Shown here piece by piece: positions 6,867 through 13,725 of a stretch of 19,810 bases of DNA. The translations under genes were made by a program, and so were the position numbers. The notes below the pieces were generated by a model that was not told where the DNA came from, did not search any database, and saw only the letters and a program-made list of their open reading frames with translations. This DNA is from Pseudomonadota bacterium (GTDB lineage: Bacteria; Desulfobacterota; Desulfobulbia; Desulfobulbales; DAOVYS01). The stretch spans positions 1 to 19,810 of the forward strand of contig DAOVYS010000020.1 of assembly GCA_030635485.1 (NCBI GenBank), given 5' to 3'. Numbering within the stretch: position 1 is the stretch's first letter; each line of letters opens with the position of its first letter.

Positions 6867-7949
6867 ATGGCACAGATAGATGCATTTTTCAAGCTCATGA
6901 ACGATCAGGGAGCCTCTGACCTTCATATGGTCTCTGGTCAGCAGCCTATTCTTAGGATCAGGGGCGATATGGAGAGAGAAAAATATAAGGTCCTTGACAA
7001 TGATGAATTAAAGGCCATGGTCTATGAGATCGTCAGTGAGGATAAGATCAAGATTTTTGAAGAGACAGGGGATGTTGACTTTGGATACGAGATCCCGGGG
7101 CTTGCCCGTTACCGCGGTAATCTGTTTATGCAAAAATACGGCGTGGGCTCGGTATTCAGAGAGATTCCGAGCGACATACTCACCTGTGAGCAGCTGGGAT
7201 TACCCAAGGTTATTTCCAAACTGGCCGGTCTGCCCAAAGGGATGGTGTTGGTCACCGGTCCGACCGGCAGTGGTAAGTCAACAACCCTTGCGGCAATAGT
7301 TGATGAGGTGAACAAGACTCGTTCCGACCATATTCTGACCATTGAGGACCCCATAGAGTTTGTTCATAAGAGTGAGAAATGCATTGTTAATCATCGCGAG
7401 GTCGGGCTTCATACAAAGAGCTTTGCGGCAGCTCTTCGAGGGGCGCTCCGTGAAGATCCGGATATTATTATGGTGGGCGAGATGCGTGATCTGGAGACCA
7501 TTGCGCTTGCCATGGAAGCAGCTATGACAGGGCATCTTGTGTTCGGGACGCTCCATACCCTGAATGCCTCCAAGACGGTTGACAGGGTAATTGAGATTTT
7601 TCCGGCCGAGCAGCAGGCACAGGTGCGCTCCACCCTTGCCGATGCATTGAAGGCCGTGGTTTCCCAGAATCTTTTCAAGCGGGTCGACATTAAAGGACGC
7701 TGCGCAGCCCTTGAGATCCTGATCTGCACACCCGCGGTTCGAAACCTGATCCGTGAAGGAAAGACCTACCAGATTCCGTCTGCCATGCAGACCGGAAAGA
7801 AATTCGGAATGCAGACCTTGGATGATGCCATCATGGAATTCCTGCAAAAGGGGTGGGTTTCACCCGAGGATGCATACACGAATTGTATAGAAAAGAGCAA
7901 GTTTGTTCAATTTTTGAAAAAGCCGCCTATTGATTTTACGGATGTGTGA
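6867..7949 (+). CDS. pilT: Type IV pilus retraction ATPase PilT
   Basis: PilT is a cytoplasmic hexameric ATPase that depolymerises type IV pili and powers twitching and, in competent species, DNA uptake. The 360-residue protein has Walker A GPTGSGKST at 131-139, Asp box DPIEFVH at 161-167, Walker B IIMVGEMRD at 200-208 and His box HLVFGTLHT at 223-231. The later VRNLIREGK segment is close to the AIRNLIREGK signature of PilT. The paralogue PilU is the main alternative; the C-terminal signature and the length favour PilT. No other pilus gene adjoins it. It converges on comEC with only 5 bases between the coding ends, and a G-run repeat follows its stop. Confidence 0.9.
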   Translation: MAQIDAFFKLMNDQGASDLHMVSGQQPILRIRGDMEREKYKVLDNDELKAMVYEIVSEDKIKIFEETGDVDFGYEIPGLARYRGNLFMQKYGVGSVFREIPSDILTCEQLGLPKVISKLAGLPKGMVLVTGPTGSGKSTTLAAIVDEVNKTRSDHILTIEDPIEFVHKSEKCIVNHREVGLHTKSFAAALRGALREDPDIIMVGEMRDLETIALAMEAAMTGHLVFGTLHTLNASKTVDRVIEIFPAEQQAQVRSTLADALKAVVSQNLFKRVDIKGRCAALEILICTPAVRNLIREGKTYQIPSAMQTGKKFGMQTLDDAIMEFLQKGWVSPEDAYTNCIEKSKFVQFLKKPPIDFTDV

Positions 7950-7954
7950 TTTGT

Positions 7955-10495
7955 TTAGGGGTTAGGGGTCAGGGGTGGGGTGCCGTAGCTTGTAATTGAC
8001 ATTTTATTATTTTTTATCACAAACGACACGGCCCCTTCGCGGGCCGTGTTGAGCACATTGATTCCAGCCTCACGGCTTTGTTTAACCATTTTCTTGTCCG
8101 GGAAGATGTCCGGCCTGTATGATCCTGCTGAAATCACCATGTATTGCGGTGAAACCGCTTTCAGAAATTGATCCGAATTGGATGTTTTGCTCCCGTGATG
8201 GGGTGCCAGGAGGACATCTGCGTCAAGTTCCCTTTTTTGCATAATCAGTTTATCTTCCGCCTCCCTTTCTATATCTCCTGGGAAAAGAAAGGAATGAGGG
8301 CCGCATTCAAGCCTTAAAACAAGGCTTTGGTTGTTGCTGCTCGCGAGTTTTGTCCGGTTGGAGCTGTCCTCGCTGTAATTGTCGGCAAGGTGCAATGCCG
8401 ACACGCATTTAAGTTCCGCCTCTTTATTTCGGAATATGGTGGTCCCGGCCCGGGGTGTCTTTATCTCTATCCCCAGCCGGTTTGCCAGTCTGATAAGTTC
8501 TTCAAATTCAGTGCCCGGCCCGATATCTCCATTTATCCAGAATGTTTCAGGTCTGAATTTCTTTAATATGAAAAAGAGTCCATTGTAGTGGTCCGAATTG
8601 GGATGGCTCACGATTACGGAATTCAGTCGGCTGATCCGCTGTTCCCATAGAAAGGGGCCGATGATCCGGTCGCCCACATTGTATCTGCCCGATCCTTCCG
8701 CTCCTCCGTCGATCAGGATATTTTGATTGTGTGGCAGCTCAAGGAGTGCTGATGCGCCCTGGCCCACATCGAGGATCGTCACGGTAGTTGTTAAAGATCG
8801 CTCTCTTGCGTTCTTTTGAATCAACGGCACGCTTATGAGCGTGATAAGAGAGAGGATGGCAACGATTGGCGCGGCCCGAACATTTTTCAGAAAGGCGAGA
8901 CTTGCCAGGAAGATATAGAAACAGACCACTTCCAACACTGTCGGTGTGGAGACCCATACGGAACTGAACGGAAGTCCGGCAAATAGTTCAGCCGCCTTGT
9001 CGGCAGCCAGAAGGCCCCAGCAGCCGATTTTTATCAGGCAGGCAGCGATCTGAGGGAATAGAGGAATTAAGGGAGAGGCGAGAAGGCCAATGATTAATGC
9101 CCAGAAACATAACAATGGTTCCACAATAAGAGTGGAAACAGGGCTGACGGGCGAAAATCTATTGAAATTGTACATGAGAAGCGGCATGGTCCCGACCATG
9201 GCAACAGTGGAGAGACAAATGGAGGCAAGCGCCCATTTTTTTATCCTGGCGGACTTTGGAGATTTATCGATATCCCCGGGCGAAAAGAGGTCTGGGATTC
9301 GAAAGATGGCGGGAAAAATGAGGGCGATTGCGATTACCGCGGCAAAAGAGAGTTGAAATGAGACTGTGTACAGCTCTGTCGGGTTCAGGGTGAGGATGAT
9401 TAAGGCAGCGATTCCGATATTGGTGGGAATGGACCATTGGGAATCGAATAGCAGGGCCGTGACAAATACTGATGTCATTATGAGGGCGCGCACAACCGGA
9501 GTCTGGAATCCGGCGATCATGGCATAGGACGCAAGAAATGGAAGGGCCAGAAAGGCTGCTGTTTTCAGGGCCGGGATATGCAGAAGCAGCCACTCGGATC
9601 TTTTGAGCAGCCATGTGATGGAAAAAGTTATGAAGATTGCGAGCAGGCCCATATGCAGCCCGGAAATTGCCAGGAGATGAACGCACCCGGCTGCACGGAA
9701 GTTTTCGATCTGGTCCGGAGGAACCCCGCTTCTGTCTCCAGTCAGGATGGCCCTGTAAAGTCCCATGACCCTTTCATCCGCAGTGTTTGTAAGGAAATCG
9801 TTGATTCTTTTGCGCGCTTTTTCGGCTGAAAAGCGGATTCTGTGAGACAGGGGAGAGGGGGTGAGACTGTTGACCTCGGTCAGCAGTTTTTCCGAACGGA
9901 TCCATCCTGTAATCCAGATCGATTTTATGGACAGGAATTGCTTAATATCAAATGTCCCGGGGGTGGTGTTGGATCGGACTCTGGACAGGATGGCCCTGGC
10001 CATGAATCGGTCGCCGGGCATCAGATCAGGAGGGGGGCTTCCGTTAAGAGAGAGCTGGACAAGTCCGGTGGAAACGTTGGTCCCTCCGGGACGAGTAAGC
10101 CTTTCAACCCTCATGAGGAGTCTGCTTTTTTTGGGCCCCACGGCCGGACTTTCCATCAGGATTCCGGTAACGCTTGCCTCCTGCCTCTCTTCTATCTGAC
10201 AGTAAATGTGTAGAGGGTTGTCGGGATGGTTCAGAAAAGGACGGACGTGCAGCGAACCGACAAGAAAGAATAGAGGGAGAGTGAGAAAGGAGGCGATAAG
10301 AGGCAGCTGTTTCAGATGGAAAGCAAGGATGGCAAGGCAAAGCGCAGCAACAAGAATCCAGGCCACGGGCCCTGATGGGACGCACAGGAGACCGGTCAGA
10401 CCGATTCCGGCGGCAAAGGATATGACTGCAGGGATTAGAAGGCCTGGGCCGGGCTTAGTAGTGTAGTAGTGATGTTGGGTTTCATTATTTTTCAA
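7955..10495 (-). CDS. comEC: ComEC/Rec2 DNA-uptake channel protein
   Basis: ComEC is the inner-membrane channel that carries single-stranded DNA into the cytoplasm during transformation. The 846-residue protein is full length. N-terminal membrane segments (about 20-85) precede an extracytoplasmic DUF4131/OB-like region to about 215. The multi-spanning competence domain (about 240-560) includes HLLAISGLHMG at 273-283. A C-terminal metallo-beta-lactamase-like domain has VTILDVGQG (572-580), SHPNSDHYNG (630-639), FPGD (738-741) and APHHGS (764-769), so the nuclease-like residues are kept. The first usable codon is a TTG, with no ATG near the N-terminus. The last residues (TPPLTPNP) and the stop come from a G-rich repeat on the opposite strand. 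Confidence 0.93.
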   Translation of the reverse strand: MKNNETQHHYYTTKPGPGLLIPAVISFAAGIGLTGLLCVPSGPVAWILVAALCLAILAFHLKQLPLIASFLTLPLFFLVGSLHVRPFLNHPDNPLHIYCQIEERQEASVTGILMESPAVGPKKSRLLMRVERLTRPGGTNVSTGLVQLSLNGSPPPDLMPGDRFMARAILSRVRSNTTPGTFDIKQFLSIKSIWITGWIRSEKLLTEVNSLTPSPLSHRIRFSAEKARKRINDFLTNTADERVMGLYRAILTGDRSGVPPDQIENFRAAGCVHLLAISGLHMGLLAIFITFSITWLLKRSEWLLLHIPALKTAAFLALPFLASYAMIAGFQTPVVRALIMTSVFVTALLFDSQWSIPTNIGIAALIILTLNPTELYTVSFQLSFAAVIAIALIFPAIFRIPDLFSPGDIDKSPKSARIKKWALASICLSTVAMVGTMPLLMYNFNRFSPVSPVSTLIVEPLLCFWALIIGLLASPLIPLFPQIAACLIKIGCWGLLAADKAAELFAGLPFSSVWVSTPTVLEVVCFYIFLASLAFLKNVRAAPIVAILSLITLISVPLIQKNARERSLTTTVTILDVGQGASALLELPHNQNILIDGGAEGSGRYNVGDRIIGPFLWEQRISRLNSVIVSHPNSDHYNGLFFILKKFRPETFWINGDIGPGTEFEELIRLANRLGIEIKTPRAGTTIFRNKEAELKCVSALHLADNYSEDSSNRTKLASSNNQSLVLRLECGPHSFLFPGDIEREAEDKLIMQKRELDADVLLAPHHGSKTSNSDQFLKAVSPQYMVISAGSYRPDIFPDKKMVKQSREAGINVLNTAREGAVSFVIKNNKMSITSYGTPPLTPNP
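7958..7980 (+). repeat. G-run repeat, putative G-quadruplex
   Basis: Four GGGG runs are separated by loops of 3, 3 and 1 bases (TTA, TCA, T). This is a textbook quadruplex-forming pattern on the plus strand. It begins 9 bases after the pilT stop and overlaps the last codons of comEC on the other strand. A degenerate relative (gatcaggggccagggatcag) is near 12297. Such GGGGTCA-like tracts are probably dispersed in this genome. Confidence 0.75.
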
Positions 10496-10859
10496 CCCAA
10501 TTTATCCCTAAAAGCACCCCAAGGGCATTTCCTGCGGGGCACCTTTCACCTTCAGCTATCCATGCCCTTTAGCCATAAATACTGTATTGGTAAAACCCCG
10601 ACAGGGGTGGAGGCGTATAGCCGGTGTGCTTCAGCCACCGGTAACGGATAACCCGAACATATCAGTCCTGGAAGGGACGACGTTTTGAGGGGGATCGGCC
10701 ACGGGAAGGCGTCGTCCCTTCAGGACGATCCCCTGTATATACCCCATACCGGTGGCTGAAGCACACCGGCTATACGCCATTTCCCCTTTGGGGAATAAAA
10801 TTATCCATGCACTGACTTATGGGTAAAGGGCAGGCTTATCCACTTGACTGTTCAGAAAA
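10496..10859. mobile_element. Two-armed inverted-repeat element between comEC and the sigma factor
   Basis: This 364-base gap has no gene. A perfect 32-base inverted repeat, with arms 10612-10643 and 10747-10778 (starting GGCGTATAGCCGGTGTGC), frames the centre. Outside it the arms stay similar (TGCCCTTTA, CCATAA, a CCCC/GGGG pair), so the element spans about 10556-10834. In the centre, 10665-10682 pairs with 10710-10726 (GTCCTG-AAGGGACGACG with one bulge), and GGGGATCG (10690-10697) can pair with CGATCCCC (10726-10733). The right half recurs inverted at 5715-5809. A separate short block, GCACCCCAAGGGCA (10514-10527), is the reverse complement of part of the GTAA/TTAC element core. The design is REP/MITE-like and no transposase is present. 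Confidence 0.85.
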
Positions 10860-12158
10860 CTAATCAAGAAAGTGTTTGAGCTTGTCGCGTCTGCTCGAGT
10901 GACGCAGCCGGTTCAATGCCTTTTTTTCGATCTGTCTGATGCGTTCCCTTGACACATTGAATCTTTTGCCGATTTCTTCGAGTGTGAATTCAGCGCGCTC
11001 TCCAATTCCGAAACGCAGCCGGATAATTTTTTCTTCCCGTGGGCTTAAGGTCGCCAGGATGCTTGTAACGCGTTCGGAAAGTTCCTGACTTTTAACCGCC
11101 TCATAAGGGGAGACGGATTCCTGATTTTCGAGGAAATCTCCCAGTGTGCTGTCATCATCTCCAACAGGGGTTTCCAGTGAGATAGGCTCCCGTGACGCCT
11201 CCAGGATTGCCAGGATTTTGTCCATGGGCAGCCCTGTCTTGGCCGAGATCTCAAGAGGAGAAGGCTCTCTGCCCAGTTCCTTTAGCAGTGAGTAAAAGGC
11301 CTTGAAGAACTGGCTTCTCAGCTCCAGGAAATGAACAGGGAGACGAATTGTTCTGGTCTTGTCCAGGATGGCCCTGGTAATGGCCTGCCGGATCCACCAG
11401 CTGGCATAAGTGCTGAACTTGTTCCCTTTGGTGTAATCAAAACGGAATACCGCGCGCATCAGCCCCAGGTTGCCTTCCTGTATAAGGTCGGCAAGACTTA
11501 ACCCCTGATGCATGTATCTCTTGGCAATACTGACAACCAGTCGCAGGTTGGCCTTGATCATGGCGTCCTTGGCCGCCTCGATTGAGATCGTGTAGATCTC
11601 TATTTTGTTGTGGATTTCATGGAGGGTTTTATTGTTCTGGTATTTATCGCAGGCGTTTTCAACGGATCGTCTCAGAAAGTTGAGATGTTGCTTTTTGGGC
11701 TTCAGGGAAGGGTCTCTTTTCTCCCATAACTCTATCCGCTTGATTAAAAGCGTCATTTCCGGGGTGCCGGAGTTATCCTTTCTTATTGCCCTTATAATGG
11801 CATCAAAGCCCTGCCGTATCGTCTTGCTGTATTTTTCTTCTTCATCAGGGGTCAGGAGTTCGAACCTTCCCATTTCGCGCAGGTATGTGGTAGTGGTTTC
11901 CTCAATTTCATGAGGTTCCTCTTTTGCCGGGGCTGTTTTCTTGTTTTCCTCCTCCGCGGATTCTGCGTTGTTTTTGTTGTGATCTTTTTGTTTCTGTGTG
12001 ACGACTTCGATCCCATTGTCACTTAGGAAGTCGAGTATTTCTTCCATGCTCGCGGGATCGAAAACGCCGTCAGGTATCAGGTCGTTTAAGTAAGCATAAG
12101 AGATGGATCCTTCACTTTTTCCGATTTTGAGCAGTTTTTCTTTAATATCGGTAGTCAA
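10860..12158 (-). CDS. RNA polymerase sigma-70 factor, RpoD-like (possibly a group 2 paralogue)
   Basis: The 432-residue protein directs RNA polymerase to promoters. A short sigma-1.1-like N-terminus (to about 55) and a charged linker lead to region 1.2 (TTYLREMGRFELLTPDEE, 90-107), region 2 (203-275, including DLIQEGNLGLMRA and FSTYASWWIRQAITRAI), region 3, the GDDDSTLGDFLE segment and region 4 with helix-turn-helix (391-420). Residues equivalent to E. coli Q437 and T440 (here Q258 and T261) and the region 4.2 RERIRQIE are kept, so consensus promoters are expected. It lacks the long non-conserved insert usual in proteobacterial RpoD, and no dnaG adjoins it, so it may be a secondary sigma factor. 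The start is a TTG preceded by GGAG at 10 bases; the next ATG is at residue 38. Confidence 0.88.
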   Translation of the reverse strand: MTTDIKEKLLKIGKSEGSISYAYLNDLIPDGVFDPASMEEILDFLSDNGIEVVTQKQKDHNKNNAESAEEENKKTAPAKEEPHEIEETTTTYLREMGRFELLTPDEEEKYSKTIRQGFDAIIRAIRKDNSGTPEMTLLIKRIELWEKRDPSLKPKKQHLNFLRRSVENACDKYQNNKTLHEIHNKIEIYTISIEAAKDAMIKANLRLVVSIAKRYMHQGLSLADLIQEGNLGLMRAVFRFDYTKGNKFSTYASWWIRQAITRAILDKTRTIRLPVHFLELRSQFFKAFYSLLKELGREPSPLEISAKTGLPMDKILAILEASREPISLETPVGDDDSTLGDFLENQESVSPYEAVKSQELSERVTSILATLSPREEKIIRLRFGIGERAEFTLEEIGKRFNVSRERIRQIEKKALNRLRHSSRRDKLKHFLD

Positions 12159-12466
12159 TGGTTGAGATCTCCTGTGAATATCAATACGGATTAAATTTTA
12201 GAAGTTTATATATTTACACAAAACTAAACAATCTAATTTCTTTTATCAAAAAAAGCAATATAATAACAGAGAAAAATATAAAAAGTGAGTAAGTGATCAG
12301 GGGCCAGGGATCAGAGGTCATGGGTCAGCAAAAAAATAACAAGAAAATCGATCCGTTATCTTGTTCCCCTATCCCTGACTCCCTACCTCTCCGTCCAGAA
12401 ATGTTACATTTTCAGGCAAACAGTATCTTGACATTTTCAGGCAACCTGGGCTAAGAGATTTATGCT
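12159..12466. promoter_or_regulatory. Divergent intergenic region, sigma factor / LPS kinase
   Basis: This 308-base gap has no gene. The part next to the sigma-factor start is very AT-rich (12180-12290) and is the likely promoter area for it. Then comes a degenerate G-rich repeat (12297-12330, GATCAGGGGCCAGGGATCAG type), an imperfect AACAAGA/TCTTGTT inverted pair near 12340-12365, and a pyrimidine-rich stretch. CCAGAAATG (12395-12403) matches the end of the palindrome at 1-148 and may be a fragment of it. A TTGACA at 12428-12433 is a candidate -35 for the plus-strand gene, with only a poor -10 17 bases on. Confidence 0.5.
12406..12444 (+). repeat. Direct repeat ACATTTTCAGGCAA x2 upstream of the LPS kinase gene
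   Basis: The 14-base sequence occurs exactly at 12406-12419 and 12431-12444, 25 bases apart. The second copy overlaps a TTGACA hexamer. The spacing is compatible with a tandem protein-binding site, but a small duplication is equally possible. Confidence 0.5.
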
Positions 12467-13630
12467 ATGAATTCTTCAAATCGTTTTCCTTTTACCTTAA
12501 ATATTCAAACCTCCCCTGACAAGGTTCCCTTGTCAGGGGTAGACCCGCGGTCTCAGGCCGGAAAGGTTTTCGGGGGCTATGAGAGCGTGGTCTGTAATGG
12601 ATTGGTGCGCAAGGTTCCGGAGTCACGTGAGATTTTTGATGGGGAATGGGGCGGCTGTCAGGTAATTGTCAAGCTGTTTATCGGAGGCAGAGGAGCGGAA
12701 GGTTGCGTAAAGCGAGAGTGGTACGGACTTAAAAAGTTACAGACCCTTGGTATTCTTGCCCCTTTGCCACTGTTTCGCGGGAAGACGGAAGAAGGGGCTT
12801 TTGCCCTGGTCGTGGAAAAGGTACTGGATTCAAAGACTGTCAAGGAGCTTTGGGACGGCGCTAAACTTGATCAGAGAACGGTCTGGCTCAGACTTATTTT
12901 TATGGAACTTGCTAAGCAGCACGAAAAGGGGGTCCTTCAGAAGGACCTTCATTTGGGAAATTTTCTGCTTAAAGGCGAAGATCTTTACTCTCTGGACCCG
13001 GCTGAGATGAAGTTTTCACCAGCGCCGGTTGCAAGGAAGACCGCAGTTTCCCATCTTGCAACATTGACCACTCATATGCTCCGCATGGATTCCGGAACTG
13101 TCCGGGATTTTTTGGATCTTTACATGAAGAGACGCGGGTGGAGGCTCGACAAAAAGGATCTGACGCTGTTTGAGAAAAGACTGGCTCTTTACGGCAGGAG
13201 ATGGCTCAAAAAAACACTAAAGAAAAATTTAAGATCCAATTCAAGGCTCATTCGCTTGAATGGGGACGGTTTTACGGCCATTTTTGACAGGGGACTTCAG
13301 GGCGGGGCCGATCCCGTGGAGTTGATAGAAAATATTGAACGGTTTATGAAACAGGGGCGCGGGGTGAAGAGAGGTGTAAATAAGGCGGCAACCTCCCGGT
13401 TCTGTTGGAACGGAAGGGAATTTACAGCAATGGCATGGGAGCACCCGGCCATTTTCAGCCGCCTTGCCCATTTTATAACCGGAACACCTGCACGCAGGGC
13501 TTGGCTGGATGGCTACCGTCTCTTGCTGCTGGGTCATGAGACGCCCAAACCGTTGGCCTGTATTGAAAAAGGACCAAAGGGGTTCTGGAATAGGTCTTTT
13601 TTGATTGTAGAGGTTGAACTGTACGATTAG
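12467..13630 (+). CDS. LPS kinase (Kdo/WaaP) family protein with a truncated second kinase lobe
   Basis: The 387-residue protein has one recognisable kinase unit of the lipopolysaccharide kinase (KdkA/WaaP) family at about residues 40-200. It shows K69 in VIVKLF, E84 in VKREW, catalytic-loop HEKGVLQKDLHLGNFLL (152-168, with D160 and N165) and D177 in LDPAE. Members phosphorylate Kdo or heptose of the LPS core at the inner face of the inner membrane; the acceptor here is unknown. Residues about 300-382 look like the N-lobe of a second such kinase: PARRAWLDGYRLLLLGHETP (341-360), KPLACIEK, then RSFLIVEVE. That unit stops before any catalytic loop, and a lysine is not visible where K69 would align. 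The ATG at 12467 has only a weak AAGAG ribosome site. The next gene is convergent. Confidence 0.75.
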   Translation: MNSSNRFPFTLNIQTSPDKVPLSGVDPRSQAGKVFGGYESVVCNGLVRKVPESREIFDGEWGGCQVIVKLFIGGRGAEGCVKREWYGLKKLQTLGILAPLPLFRGKTEEGAFALVVEKVLDSKTVKELWDGAKLDQRTVWLRLIFMELAKQHEKGVLQKDLHLGNFLLKGEDLYSLDPAEMKFSPAPVARKTAVSHLATLTTHMLRMDSGTVRDFLDLYMKRRGWRLDKKDLTLFEKRLALYGRRWLKKTLKKNLRSNSRLIRLNGDGFTAIFDRGLQGGADPVELIENIERFMKQGRGVKRGVNKAATSRFCWNGREFTAMAWEHPAIFSRLAHFITGTPARRAWLDGYRLLLLGHETPKPLACIEKGPKGFWNRSFLIVEVELYD

Positions 13631-13692
13631 GAATTAATCGTGGGGTGATACTGTTGATATAGAGAGTAGCTGTTAGAAATTGCAAATCCATC

Positions 13693-13725
13693 AATTCGTA
13701 ATTCCCAATTCCCAATTCCTAATTG
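13693..13725. repeat. AATTCNY heptamer tandem repeat
   Basis: Four 7-base units (AATTCGT, AATTCCC, AATTCCC, AATTCCT) run from 13693 to 13720 and end in AATTG. The stop codon of the minus-strand gene (13719-13721) lies in the last unit. It is the same family as at 1972-1990. The rest of 13631-13718, after the kinase gene, shows no conserved coding remnant. Confidence 0.75.

Noticed and set aside
10665..10733. Classical pseudoknot or riboswitch
   Set aside because: The second stem begins directly after a 17-bp first stem with no linker, so both cannot form fully together, and the unit belongs to a dispersed element rather than to a gene leader.
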